Made by a program: the position numbers and the translations under genes. A DNA stretch of 64,000 bases, taken from NCBI RefSeq assembly GCF_020622265.1, contig NZ_JACNMQ010000003.1, positions 310,001 to 374,000 on the forward strand, given 5' to 3'. Below are positions 8,437-20,100 of the stretch, piece by piece. Each line of letters opens with the position of its first letter. The first letter of the stretch is position 1. Under the pieces are notes generated by a model. That model had not been told where the DNA came from and made no database searches. It worked only from the letters and a program-made list of their open reading frames with translations. This stretch comes from Halomonas sp. M20. Its GTDB lineage: Bacteria; Pseudomonadota; Gammaproteobacteria; Pseudomonadales; Halomonadaceae.

Positions 8437-10167
8437 TCATTGTTCGTGGAAATGACGCCCGGCGGTGGTTTCCTTGATCACCCCAGCGCGGATCACGAAG
8501 TCGCCGAAATGCTCGCTTTGCTCGCGCTCCTTCGCGTAGCGATGCAGCAGCGGCGTCAACTCCTCGAGAATCGTCGCTTCGTCGATGTTCTCGCGATAAA
8601 GCTTGTTGAGCCGCTGCCCGGTGAAGTTGCCGCCGAGATAGAGGTTGTAGCGCCCCAGCGCCTTACCGACGAAGCCGATCTCGGCCAAATAAGGGCGGGC
8701 GCAGCCGTTGGGGCAACCGGTCATGCGCATCACGATGGCATCCTCGGCGAGCCCCGCCTCGGCCATGATTTCGTCGAGCTTGTCGATGAGTGACGGCAGG
8801 TAGCGCTCGCTCTCCGCCATGGCCAGGCCGCAGGTGGGGAAGGCCACACAGGCCATGGACTGACGGCGCAGCGCCGTGGTGTTGCGGCTCAGGCGGTACT
8901 TGTCCAACAGGGCGTCGATGGTTTCGCGCTGCTCGTCGGCGACGTTGGCGATGATCAGGTTCTGGTTGGTGGTCAGCAGTATGTCGCCGTCATGGCGTTG
9001 GGCGATCTCACGCATGCCGGTCATCAGCTGGCGGTCGGTGTCGACGAAATCCGCAATGCGGCCATTCTCTACGAACAGGCCGTAGTGCCAGTGGCCGTTC
9101 TCGCCCTGATACCAGCCATAGCGGTCGCCGTTGCTGTCGAACTGGAAATCGCGGGCTTCTTCCAGGGCGTAGCCCAGGCGACGCTCCACTTCACTGCGGA
9201 ACCAGTCGACGCCGTGGGTCTCGAGAGTGTATTTCAGCCGCGCCTGCTTACGGTCGTGGCGGTTGCCGTAGTCGCGCTGCACCAGCATGACCTTCTCCGC
9301 CACTTCGACGACGCGCTCCACCGGGCAGTAGCCGATGACGTCGCCGGTACGCGGGAAAGTTTCCGGTTCGCCGTGGGTCATGCCCATGCCGCCGCCGACG
9401 CTGACGTTGAAGCCCTTGAGTTCGCCGCTTTCGACATGCGCGATGAAGCCCAAATCGTGGGCGAAGACATCCACGTCGTTCTCGGGGGGAATCGCCAGGG
9501 CGATCTTGAACTTGCGCGGCAGATAGTGCTTCGTGTAAAGCGGTTCTTGCTCCTCCGGGCCGCCGGCCACCCGCTCCTCACCCAGAAAGATCTCGTGATA
9601 AGCCCGGGTGGTCGGCAGCAGATGGGCGCTGATCTCGCCGGCCAGTTCATAGGCTTGGCGATGAATGGGCGAAACATGAGGGTTGGCGGTACTGATGACG
9701 TTGCGGTTGACGTCGCCGCAGGCGGCGATGGTGTCGAGCATGGCGTCGTTGACCGCCTTCAGGTGGGCACGCAGGTCGTTCTTGAATACGCCATGATACT
9801 GAAAGGTCTGGCGGGTGGTGATGCGCAGGGTGCCGTTGGCGTAGTGCCGCGCCGCCTCGTCGAGCTTGAGCCATTGTGCGCTGCTCATTACCCCGCCGGG
9901 CATGCGCAGGCGCACCATGAAGGAGTAGAGCGGCTCGAGCTTCTGCTGGCGGCGCTCGCTGCGCACGTCCCGGTCGTCCTGCATGTAGAAGCCGTGGAAC
10001 TTGGTTAGCTGGGTGTCGCTGTCCGCCACGGCGCCGGTGGCGCGGTCGGCCATGCCTTCCACGAGCTCACCGCGCAGGTAATCGGCGTTCACCTTGAGGC
10101 GCTCGTTGGCGTGCAGCTCTTCTAGGAAGTCAGGGTCTTCTTTGAGTCGTTCGATATAGTGGGTCAT
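8437..10167 (-). CDS. cysI: Sulfite reductase (NADPH) hemoprotein beta subunit
   Basis: The 576-residue product is a full-length CysI. It binds siroheme and a 4Fe-4S cluster and reduces sulfite to sulfide with electrons from CysJ. The four cluster cysteines are visible as Cys440 and Cys446 (ACVAFPTCGLAMAE) and Cys485 and Cys489 (MTGCPNGCARPY), with the spacing known for the Escherichia coli enzyme. Other family blocks are RITTRQTFQYHG and NFTGQRLNKLYREN. Its ATG overlaps the cysJ stop by one base (TGATG), so the two subunits are translationally coupled. It acts in the cytoplasm in assimilatory sulfate reduction. Confidence 0.97.
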   Translation of the reverse strand: MTHYIERLKEDPDFLEELHANERLKVNADYLRGELVEGMADRATGAVADSDTQLTKFHGFYMQDDRDVRSERRQQKLEPLYSFMVRLRMPGGVMSSAQWLKLDEAARHYANGTLRITTRQTFQYHGVFKNDLRAHLKAVNDAMLDTIAACGDVNRNVISTANPHVSPIHRQAYELAGEISAHLLPTTRAYHEIFLGEERVAGGPEEQEPLYTKHYLPRKFKIALAIPPENDVDVFAHDLGFIAHVESGELKGFNVSVGGGMGMTHGEPETFPRTGDVIGYCPVERVVEVAEKVMLVQRDYGNRHDRKQARLKYTLETHGVDWFRSEVERRLGYALEEARDFQFDSNGDRYGWYQGENGHWHYGLFVENGRIADFVDTDRQLMTGMREIAQRHDGDILLTTNQNLIIANVADEQRETIDALLDKYRLSRNTTALRRQSMACVAFPTCGLAMAESERYLPSLIDKLDEIMAEAGLAEDAIVMRMTGCPNGCARPYLAEIGFVGKALGRYNLYLGGNFTGQRLNKLYRENIDEATILEELTPLLHRYAKEREQSEHFGDFVIRAGVIKETTAGRHFHEQ

Positions 10168-12002
10168 CAGTACACATCCCGCTGGTAGCGCTTGGCTTTC
10201 TGTAGATCACGCACATAGTCTGCCGCCGCATCCTCGCTGCGCCCGCCTTGCTCACGAATCACATCGATCAGCGCCTGATTGACGTCCGCGGCCATGCGCT
10301 CGCCGTCGCCGCAAACGTAAAAATGCGCGCCTTCCTCCAACCAGGCATAGACGTCCTGGGCGTTCTCGCGCAAGCGGTCCTGGACATAGACTTTCTCCTG
10401 CTGATCCCGGGAGAAGGCCACGTCGAGCCGGTTGAGCAGCCCCTTGCCGCGCCAATTGAGCCATTCCGCCTGGTAGAGAAAATCGCTGCGAAAACGGCGA
10501 TCGCCGAAGAACAGCCAGTTCTTGCCCTGGGCGCCGGTCTCCTCACGCTGTTGCAGAAAGGATCGGAAAGGCGCCACCCCGGTGCCCGGCCCCACCATGA
10601 TGGTGGGCGTGGCGTCATCAGAAGGCAGCTTGAAGTTCTTGTTGCGGTCGATGTAGACCGGCACGCTGTCACCGGGCTGAATGCGATCGGCCAGATAGGT
10701 GCTGGTCACGCCGTTACGCTGGCGGCCGTGAGTCTCGTAGCGCACCGCGCCCACAGTCAGGTGGACCTCGTCCGGGTTGGCCTCGAGGCTCGAGGCGATG
10801 GAGTAGAGCCGCGGCGGCAGCTTGCGCAGCGCCGCAAGAAAGTCCTTGGCGGCCAGTCCCGTCACCGGAAAATGCTCGAGCACGTCGATGATGTGGCGGC
10901 CGTGCATCCACTCGCGCAGCTCGCCTCGGGCTTCCTCGCCCAGCAGGCGACGCAGTTCCTCGGCTTCCGAGAGCTCCGCCCAGTGGTTCAGGAAAGGACG
11001 GGTCAGGGTGGTGACTTCGAACTCCCCCAATAGCGCTTCTCTTAGCTTGCGGCCCTCGCCGAGATCTTCCTCGGCATCCAGACGTAGCGTTTCGAGCAGC
11101 TCGTCCACGTAGCGGGGATCGTTCTGGGGCAGGATGCCCAGGGCGTCGCCGGGCTGATAGTCGAGGCCCGAGTCCTCCAGGGAAAGCTCCAGATGATGGG
11201 TGGCCTTGTCAGAGCCGCGGCCGTTGAGCAGCACCGAATCCAGCACCTCGGCCTGAAAGGGGTTCTTCTTCGAGTACTGGGTCGCAGGTTCGGCAACAGC
11301 GGTCAGCGGTATCTGACCGGGGGCCGCTGTAGCTTCGGGTGCGGCCCCTGAGGCGACATCACCGCCGGACAACTCGCCGAAACGATTGAGCACCGATTCG
11401 ATCCAGGCTTCGGCGGGATCTTCGTAGTCGACATCGCAGTCCTGACGGTCATGGATGCGCTCGCCGCCCAGAGCCGCGAAGCGCTCGTCCAGGTGCTTGC
11501 CGGTATAACAGAAATATTCGTAGCTCGAATCACCCAGGCCGAGCACGCTAAAGCGCGAGCCCTCGAGCTTGGGCGCCTTACGCCCGTCGACCAGCTCGAA
11601 GAAGCCCTCGGCGGTATCCGGCGGCTCGCCTTCGCCCTGGGTGCTCACCACCACCAGGTAGTTGCCGGCTTGCTTGAAGTCCTTCTTGTTGGCCTCGGCC
11701 ATGTCCAGCAGTCGGGCCTTAAAGCCCCGCGCCTGGGCGCGCTCGAAGGCCTGTTGAGCTACACCTTCAGCGTTACCAGTCTGGCTACCGTAGAGCACGG
11801 TGATCTCTAATGCTTCGGGCGCGGCGGTGTTGGCGGCAGTCTGAGAGGCACTCGGCGCGATACTCTGCGCTGTCAGACCAGCGAGATAGCCGCTCAGCCA
11901 AGTCATCTGCTCACCGTTGAGACCGGACAGCGCTTGATTCAACTGTGTGGCCTGCTCGGCCCTCAGAGGGCTGGTGGTATCAGACAAAGGCGCATATGAC
12001 AT
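10167..12002 (-). CDS. cysJ: Sulfite reductase (NADPH) flavoprotein alpha subunit
   Basis: This 611-residue CysJ has three regions in the expected order. A flavodoxin-like FMN domain spans about residues 68-210 (ITVLYGSQTGNAEGVAQQ). An FAD-binding connection domain follows (LPPRLYSIASS, then VGAVRYETHGRQRNGVTSTYLAD). The NADP-binding ferredoxin-reductase domain comes last (IMVGPGTGVAPFRSFLQQRE) and ends in KRYQRDVY, the aromatic tail seen in CysJ. It passes electrons from NADPH through FAD and FMN to CysI. It is the first gene of the cysJ-cysI unit and lies opposite the NhaC gene across a 345-base spacer. Confidence 0.97.
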   Translation of the reverse strand: MSYAPLSDTTSPLRAEQATQLNQALSGLNGEQMTWLSGYLAGLTAQSIAPSASQTAANTAAPEALEITVLYGSQTGNAEGVAQQAFERAQARGFKARLLDMAEANKKDFKQAGNYLVVVSTQGEGEPPDTAEGFFELVDGRKAPKLEGSRFSVLGLGDSSYEYFCYTGKHLDERFAALGGERIHDRQDCDVDYEDPAEAWIESVLNRFGELSGGDVASGAAPEATAAPGQIPLTAVAEPATQYSKKNPFQAEVLDSVLLNGRGSDKATHHLELSLEDSGLDYQPGDALGILPQNDPRYVDELLETLRLDAEEDLGEGRKLREALLGEFEVTTLTRPFLNHWAELSEAEELRRLLGEEARGELREWMHGRHIIDVLEHFPVTGLAAKDFLAALRKLPPRLYSIASSLEANPDEVHLTVGAVRYETHGRQRNGVTSTYLADRIQPGDSVPVYIDRNKNFKLPSDDATPTIMVGPGTGVAPFRSFLQQREETGAQGKNWLFFGDRRFRSDFLYQAEWLNWRGKGLLNRLDVAFSRDQQEKVYVQDRLRENAQDVYAWLEEGAHFYVCGDGERMAADVNQALIDVIREQGGRSEDAAADYVRDLQKAKRYQRDVY

Positions 12003-12062
12003 CGAATTAGCCGTCTCTATTCATGAAGAGTCGATCAGGCTAGCGGCTTTGTGAGTCGATTC

Positions 12063-12094
12063 AAAAGAATAAAAATAAATTCTTTTATTCTTTT
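12063..12094. promoter_or_regulatory. Perfect 12-bp inverted repeat upstream of cysJ
   Basis: AAAAGAATAAAA (12063-12074) and TTTTATTCTTTT (12083-12094) are exact reverse complements separated by eight bases. The repeat starts 61 bases upstream of the cysJ start codon. The whole spacer 12003-12347 is AT-rich, holds no gene and must carry the divergent promoters of cysJ and nhaC. The repeat could be a regulator site, for instance for CysB or an H-NS-like protein, or simply a cruciform-prone sequence. I cannot assign a factor. Confidence 0.4.
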
Positions 12095-12347
12095 CAGGAA
12101 TTTGTAAATGAAAGACCTTTTTCTACTTGTATTGCTGACGTTCGAAGGACTCTAAGCAGAAAGTAGACAATTCTCGCATTTGTTATACAAATAGTTTCTT
12201 TCGCCTTGAAAACAAGGGGTTAGAACGGCTTTTTTTTCTGCAATAAACTTGGCGCATTTATTCAATTCCTGACGACATCTCTCCGCTATTAATGGCTGAC
12301 ATACATTTGTTAGCTTTTACGACAACTACAGCTAAGGGGAAGTCATT

Positions 12348-13850
12348 GTGATTGAAAGCTGTCGCAAGCCCAGCTTGCCTTTGGCACTCTTGCCCATCGT
12401 ACTGACGTTTTTGGTGTTGGGTACGCAGCTGTTCATCTTCGATACCTTTACGCCCCATGTGCCCTTGGTGATCGGCATTGCCATTACTGCGGTACTGGGT
12501 CGCTATTTGAATTGCGCCTGGCAGGACATGGAAGAGGGCATGCTGCATGTGGTGAGCATCGGCCTGCCTGCGGTGGGTATCCTGATTCTGGTGGGAATGA
12601 TCACCGGCGTGTGGATTTCCAGTGGCACTGTGCCAACGCTGATCTACTATGGTCTCGAGGTCTTGAGCCCCGAAGTGTTCCTGACGGCGGCGGCGATCCT
12701 GTGCGCCGTAGTCTCCGTATCCTTGGGTACTTCCTGGGGTACCGTGGGTACCGTAGGCCTGGCGTTGATGGGTATCGGGGCCGGTTTCGAGATTCCCGTC
12801 TACTGGACCGCCGGTGCCGTGGTATCCGGCGCATTCTTCGGCGACAAGGTCTCGCCGCTTTCCGATACCACCAATCTGGCCCCAGCGGTGACCGGGGTAA
12901 ACCTGTTCGATCATATTCGCAACCTGATGCCGACCACGCTGCCGGCCATGCTGATCGCCTTGATCATCTATACCATCGTTGGCTTTGGCATGGTGGGTGA
13001 CGAAGCCGCTTCCTTTGCGCGAATTACTGCCATCAATACCGGGCTTGCCGACAACTTCACGCTTTCCCTGTGGACGATACTGCCAGTGGTGCTGGTCATC
13101 GCATTCGCGGTGATGCGTATGCCAGCCATGCCGGTACTGTTCATGGGGGTGGTACTCGGCGGCCTGACGGCGTTGCTGTTTCAGGACGCCCCGGTCAAGG
13201 ACATCTTTACCTACGCTTTTTCCGGCTATGAGATCACTACCGGGGTGGATGAGATCGATGGTCTTCTGAATCGCGGCGGCATTCAGTCCATGACCTGGGT
13301 AATCACCCTGTTGTTAATTGCGCTGTCCTTCGGTGGCATCCTGGAAAGTACCGGCTGCATGAAGGCGATCATCGAGGCGGTGGTCAAGCGGGCGCGCCGC
13401 TTCGGCTCGCTGCAGTCCTCTGCCATCGGCAGTGCCATCGCCACCAACGTGGTCGCAGGCGACCCTTATCTATCGATCACCTTGACCGGGCGCATGTTCG
13501 GACCGGTCTATCGCGGCATGAAGTACTCCATGCTCAACCTCTCTCGCGCCACGGAAGAGGGCGGCACGTTGGTATCGCCGCTGATTCCTTGGAACGCGGG
13601 GGGCGCCGTGGTCATCACCTCTCTGGGGCTTGGGGTCTACAGCGGCAATATGGAGCATCTTCTATATATCCCACTGGCCTTTGCCTGCTGGCTGTCGCCG
13701 CTGATCGGGATTCTCTATGCCTGGACGGGGTGGTTCTCTCCCAAGGCGAGCGAGAAAGAGCAGGCCCAGTGGAAAGCCCAGGGCGAGGAAATCATGGACG
13801 TGACTTACGTTCAGAACGAGACCCGTTCGAGAGTCTATCGCGTCAACTAG
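12348..13850 (+). CDS. nhaC: Na+/H+ antiporter, NhaC family
   Basis: The 500-residue product has about eleven membrane segments and the NhaC signatures: SVSLGTSWGTVGTVGLALMGIG, GAFFGDKVSPLSDTTNLAPAV and AIATNVVAGDPYLSITL. It exchanges cytoplasmic Na+ for external H+, which matters for pH and salt homeostasis in a halophile. Some NhaC-like proteins exchange organic acids (malate/lactate type), so the ion specificity is a family-level call. The GTG start at 12348 is preceded by AAGGGGAAGTCATT. It is a single-gene unit, with glyA 153 bases downstream. Confidence 0.9.
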   Translation: MIESCRKPSLPLALLPIVLTFLVLGTQLFIFDTFTPHVPLVIGIAITAVLGRYLNCAWQDMEEGMLHVVSIGLPAVGILILVGMITGVWISSGTVPTLIYYGLEVLSPEVFLTAAAILCAVVSVSLGTSWGTVGTVGLALMGIGAGFEIPVYWTAGAVVSGAFFGDKVSPLSDTTNLAPAVTGVNLFDHIRNLMPTTLPAMLIALIIYTIVGFGMVGDEAASFARITAINTGLADNFTLSLWTILPVVLVIAFAVMRMPAMPVLFMGVVLGGLTALLFQDAPVKDIFTYAFSGYEITTGVDEIDGLLNRGGIQSMTWVITLLLIALSFGGILESTGCMKAIIEAVVKRARRFGSLQSSAIGSAIATNVVAGDPYLSITLTGRMFGPVYRGMKYSMLNLSRATEEGGTLVSPLIPWNAGGAVVITSLGLGVYSGNMEHLLYIPLAFACWLSPLIGILYAWTGWFSPKASEKEQAQWKAQGEEIMDVTYVQNETRSRVYRVN

Positions 13851-14003
13851 CAGTAAATAACCGCATTTGGATTATTGATTGGTACCTGAAACGCACTCTC
13901 ACTAGCTTGTAAGCAAGCGTCGCTGAACCGATACAGAGCGATCATGAAAATATCACGTAATAGCACATCGAGCACAGCTCTCGATTACAACAAGGAGAAG
14001 ACC

Positions 14004-15302
<1,299 letters not shown>

Positions 15303-15324
15303 GATAAGCCCCGAGGAGAGCTTT

Positions 15325-16575
15325 ATGCAACGTTATTCCGGCTTCGGCTTGGTCAAGCACGCACTGAGCCATCATGAAAACTGGCAGCGCCAGTGGCGTA
15401 ATCCCACGCCCAAGAAGCAGTACGATGTGATCATCGTCGGGGGTGGCGGCCACGGGCTGGCCACCGCCTATTACCTGGCTAAGAACCACGGCATCAAGAA
15501 CGTGGCCGTGGTCGAGAAAGGCTGGCTGGGCGGCGGTAATACCGCTCGTAATACCACCATCGTGCGCTCCAACTATCTTTGGGACGAGGCGGCGCGGTTA
15601 TACAACCATTCCCTCGACCTGTGGAAGGGACTGTCTCAGGACATCAACTACAACGTGATGTTCTCTCAGCGTGGCGTCATGAACCTGGGCCATACCCTGC
15701 AGGACATGCGTGACATCCAGCGCCGGGTCAACGCCAACCGCTTGAACGGCATCGACAGTGAGGTGATCACTCCTGAGCGGATCAAGGAGATCGTGCCGAT
15801 CATCGACACCTCCACGCGTGCCCGCTATCCGATCATGGGGGCTTCGTGGCAGAAAAGCGCCGGTGTTGCGCGCCACGACGCCGTGGCCTGGGGCTATGCC
15901 CGCGCCGCGGACTCTCTGGGAGTCGACCTGCTGCAGAATACCGAAGTGACCGGTTTCAAGATTCGTGACGGTCAGGTGTATGGCGTACACACCAACCGCG
16001 GCGATATCGAAGCCAAAACCATCGGTTGCGTGGCGGCGGGTAACTCCGGAGTACTGGCGAACATGGCTGGGCTTAAGCTACCGCTGGAATCCCATCCACT
16101 GCAGGCACTGGTCTCCGAGCCGCTCAAGCCGATTCTCGACACCGTGGTGATGTCCAACCATGTGCATGGCTACGTCAGCCAGTCGGACAAGGGCGACCTG
16201 GTCATTGGCGCCGGTATCGACGGCTATCTCGGCTACGGTCAGCGCGGCAGCTACTCCACCGTGGAGCATACCCTGCAGGCCATCGTCGAGATGTTCCCGA
16301 TGTTCTCCCGGGTGCGCATGAACCGTCAGTGGGGCGGTATCGTAGATACCTGCGCTGACGCCTGCCCGATCCTGTCGAAGACCAAGGTCAAGGGCCTGTT
16401 CTTCAACTGCGGTTGGGGCACCGGCGGCTTCAAGGCCACCCCGGGTTCTGGGCATGTGTTTGCCGCCAGCCTCGCCAAGGGTGAAATGCATCCCATCGCC
16501 GAGCCGTTCTCTATCGATCGCTTCAATACGGGCGCACTGGTAGACGAACACGGTGCCGCTGGTGTCGCCCACTGA
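15325..16575 (+). CDS. soxB: Sarcosine oxidase beta subunit
   Basis: The 416-residue protein starts at the ATG at 15325 after a GAGGAGAGC ribosome site. The FAD-binding Rossmann motif is near residue 36 ([23 protein letters not shown]). It is followed by [23 protein letters not shown], characteristic of heterotetrameric sarcosine oxidase beta subunits. SoxB oxidises sarcosine's methyl group and, in the characterised enzymes, binds FMN covalently as well as FAD. The other subunits are SoxD, SoxA and SoxG. It is the second gene of glyA-soxBDAG. A 172-base gap to soxD follows, unusually wide for this operon. Confidence 0.96.
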   Translation: MQRYSGFGLVKHALSHHENWQRQWRNPTPKKQYDVIIVGGGGHGLATAYYLAKNHGIKNVAVVEKGWLGGGNTARNTTIVRSNYLWDEAARLYNHSLDLWKGLSQDINYNVMFSQRGVMNLGHTLQDMRDIQRRVNANRLNGIDSEVITPERIKEIVPIIDTSTRARYPIMGASWQKSAGVARHDAVAWGYARAADSLGVDLLQNTEVTGFKIRDGQVYGVHTNRGDIEAKTIGCVAAGNSGVLANMAGLKLPLESHPLQALVSEPLKPILDTVVMSNHVHGYVSQSDKGDLVIGAGIDGYLGYGQRGSYSTVEHTLQAIVEMFPMFSRVRMNRQWGGIVDTCADACPILSKTKVKGLFFNCGWGTGGFKATPGSGHVFAASLAKGEMHPIAEPFSIDRFNTGALVDEHGAAGVAH

Positions 16576-16630
16576 TTTCTGCGAGCTGCGCCGCGCGATG
16601 GCGGCGTTGTTCGACTCATCGGAATCCTCA

Positions 16631-16646
16631 TGTACAAACACGTACA
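16631..16646. promoter_or_regulatory. Dyad in the soxB-soxD gap
   Basis: TGTAC (16631-16635) and GTACA (16642-16646) form a perfect five-base dyad around six bases, about 100 bases before soxD. The 172-base gap has no gene that I can support. The dyad could be an internal regulator site giving soxDAG a second promoter, or chance. Confidence 0.2.
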
Positions 16647-16747
16647 CTCCGGTTCCTCTTTGTCGAACGCCTTGCCCTCATCGCGACACGCAGCGCAGAA
16701 GTTGTTAGTGGTGAATTACGATTTTTTCCCTTAGAGGGGACCTGACA

Positions 16748-17170
16748 ATGTTCTATATTCATTGCCCTTACTGCGACGAGCATCGCGAAGAGGAAGAGTT
16801 TCATCCCAAGGGCCAGGCGCACATCGCGCGGCCGGCGGACCCGGAGAACTGCACGGAGGAGGAGTGGGGCGACTATCTGTTCTTCCGCGACAATCCACGC
16901 GGTATCCACCATGAGCTGTGGGTACACGCCATAGGCTGTCGCAAGTTCTTCAACATCACCCGTAACACGGCGACCTACGAGATTCTCGAGACCTATCGCA
17001 TGGGCGAGCGCCCGGCGGTAACCGCAGAAAATCTGCCAGACAAGCAGAAGCAGTCTGGCGTTCAAGCCGCGGATGCCGGCTGGCAGACCGTAGGCGCTCG
17101 TCCTGAAAGCGAAGCGCTGAACGAAAGCAGCGAGTCACAGGGCAAAGCCAATAAGGAGGAGTCGGTATGA
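16748..17170 (+). CDS. soxD: Sarcosine oxidase delta subunit
   Basis: SoxD is the small zinc-binding subunit of heterotetrameric sarcosine oxidase. The zinc ligands are visible: Cys6 and Cys9 in HCPYCDEHREEEEF, and the HxxxC pair in HAIGCRKFFNITRNT. At 140 residues it is longer than the roughly 90-110 typical of the family. The extra length is a polar, weakly conserved C-terminal tail after ETYRMGERP. The start has a TTAGAGGGGACCTGACA ribosome site. Its stop overlaps the soxA start by four bases (ATGA), so soxD and soxA are translationally coupled. Confidence 0.95.
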   Translation: MFYIHCPYCDEHREEEEFHPKGQAHIARPADPENCTEEEWGDYLFFRDNPRGIHHELWVHAIGCRKFFNITRNTATYEILETYRMGERPAVTAENLPDKQKQSGVQAADAGWQTVGARPESEALNESSESQGKANKEESV

Positions 17171-20100
17171 CTCAGACCAATCGTCTGCAGCAAGGCGGTC
17201 GTATCGATCGTTCCAAGGTTCTGAGCTTCAGCTTCAACGGCAAGACCTATCAGGGCCATGCTGGCGATACGCTTGCAGCGGCGCTGTTGGCCAACGGCAT
17301 CGATGTGGTCAACCGTAGCTTCAAGTACTCCCGGCCCCGGGGTATCGTCGCCGCCGGTGCGGAAGAGCCCAATGCGCTGTTTCAGCTGGGTCAGACGGAA
17401 GCAGCGCAAGTGCCCAACGTGCGCGCCACTCAGCAGGCGCTGTACAACGGCCTGACCGTTCGCTCCACCAACGGCTGGCCCAACGTCCAGAAGGACATGA
17501 TGAGCTGGGTCGGCAAGCTGGGCGGCGGTTTCATGCCCCCGGGCTTCTATTACAAGACCTTCATGGCGCCGGCTTCAATGTGGATGACTTATGAAAAGTA
17601 CATCCGCAAGGGTGCTGGCCTGGGGCGTGCTCCCAAGGAAAGCGATCCGGACATTTACGATCATCTCAATCAGCACTGCGACGTGCTGGTGATCGGTGCC
17701 GGCCCGGCGGGTCTGTCCGCGGCGCTTTCGGCGGCCACCAGCGGCGCTCGGGTGATCCTGTGCGACGAGCAGGAAGAGATGGGCGGTTCGCTGCTTGATA
17801 GCCGTGAAACCCTGGACGGCGCGCCGGCAGCGAAGTGGGCTGAAAGTACGCTGTCCACGCTGGCAGGCATGGACAATGTAACCCTGTTGCCGCGTACCAC
17901 TGCCAATGGCTATCACGATCACAACTTCGTGACCCTGCACGAGCGTCGCACCGAACACCTGGCGGACACTGCGCCGATGGTCAACAACCATCGCCAGGCT
18001 CGTTCCAGGCTGCATCGCGTGCGTGCCGATCAGGTGGTACTGGCCACCGGCACCCATGAACGGCCGTTGGTATATGCCAACAATGACGTCCCGGGCAACA
18101 TGCTCGCCGGTGCTGTTTCAAGCTACATTCAGCGCTATGCCGTGGTACCGGGTAACAAGCTGGTGCTCTCCACCACCAACGACCATGCCTATCGTGCCGC
18201 GCTGGATTGGACCGAGGCAGGCCGCGAGGTGGTCGCCATCGTCGATGCCCGGGCTAACCCGGACGGCGATCTGGTCAAGGAAGCCCAGGCCAAGGGCATC
18301 CGTCTTATCACTGGCTCCGCGGTCATCGAAGGCAAGGGCGCCAATCGCGTCACCGGTGCCCGGGTCGCGAAGATCGACGCAGAGCGTTTTGCCGTGACCG
18401 GTCAGGTGGAAGAGCTTGCGTGCGACACCATCGCCAGCTCCGGCGGCTATAGCCCGGTGGTGCATCTGGCCTCCCACACCGGCTCGCGCCCGACCTGGCG
18501 TGACGATCTGCTAGGTTTCGTGCCCGGCAAAGTGACCGGTATGCATTTTGCCGGCGGTGTTCAGGGCATCTATGGCTTGGCGGAGGTCCTTGGCGATGGC
18601 GCTCAGGCCGGCGCCCAGGCAACCAAGGCCAGCGGTATCGACACCCTCAAGGATATCGAGCTGCCTGGCGCGGATTCCCCCAAAGAGTCCCCGGCCTGCG
18701 CGCTCTACCAAGTGCCTCACGAGAAGCCGACCTTGCGTGCGCCCAAGCAGTTCGTCGATCAGCAGAACGACGTCACTGCCGCAGGCATCGAAGTGGCAAC
18801 GAAAGAAGGGTTCGAGTCCATTGAGCACGTCAAGCGCTATACCGCCATGGGTTTCGGGACCGACCAGGGCAAGCTCGGCAACATCAACGGCATGGCCATT
18901 GCTGCGCGCTTTTTGAAGCGCTCGATTCCGGAAGTGGGCACCACGGTATTCCGCCCCAACTACACTCCGGTTACCTTTGGCGCCATTGCTGGCCGTCACG
19001 CCAAGGAGTTGTTCGATCCGGAACGCTATACCGCCATGCATCAGTGGCATGTGGAGAATGGCGCCGAGTTTGAAGACGTCGGCCAGTGGAAGCGCCCCTG
19101 GTACTTCCCGCGCAAGGTCAACGGCAAGCTCGAAACCATGCACGAGGCGGTTTCTCGGGAGAGCCTGGCAGTGCGTACCGGCGTGGGCATTCTGGATGCC
19201 ACGACCCTGGGCAAGATCGACATTCAGGGCCCGGACGCCCGGGAATTCCTGGGGCGTATCTACACCAACAAGTGGGCCAAGCTGGCGCCGGGTCGCGTGC
19301 GCTACGGCTTGATGTGCAAAGACGACGGCATGCTGATGGACGACGGTACCACCAGCTGCCTGGGCGAGAATCACTTCCTGATGACCACTACCACCGGCGG
19401 TGCCGCCGGGGTCATGGAGTGGCTCGAGTTGTGGCATCAGACTGAATGGCCTGAGCTACAGGTGTACTTCACCTCGGTCACGGACCACTGGGCAACCATG
19501 ACCGTGACCGGCCCGGACGCGCGCAAGCTGCTTTCGGAAGTCACCGACATCGACCTGGACAAAGAGCAGTTCAAGTTCATGGACTGGCGCAACGGCAAGG
19601 TCGCGGACGTGCCCGCTCGAGTGTTCCGCATCTCCTTCACCGGGGAGCTGGCCTACGAGATCAACGTTCAGGCCAACTACGCCCTGCATGTTTGGAAGAC
19701 GCTGTTCGAGCACGGCAAGAAGTACGATCTGACCCCTTACGGCACGGAAACCATGCACGTACTGCGCGCCGAGAAAGGATTGATCATTGCCGGGCAGGAC
19801 ACGGACGGCTCCGTGACCCCGGAAGATTTGGGCATGTACTGGGCGGTTGGCTACGACAAGCCCTACTCCTGGATCGGCAAGCGTGCCCTGACGCGTACGG
19901 ATACCGCGCGCAAGGATCGCAAGCAGCTGGTGGGCCTCAAGCCCACGGACCCGAAGGTCGTGCTGGAAGAGGGCGCTCAGATCGTCTTCGATCCGAACGA
20001 GGAAATTCCCATGTCCATGCAGGGGCATGTGACCTCGAGCTACTACAGCCCGAATCTGGAGCACGGGTTTGCCCTCGCGGTGGTCAAGGGCGGTCAGGAG

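Noticed and set aside
8992-10008. Long open frame (338 residues) on the plus strand opposite cysI
   Set aside because: It mirrors cysI codons, has repetitive Val/Ala/Gly/His composition typical of antisense frames in GC-rich DNA, and no family motif.
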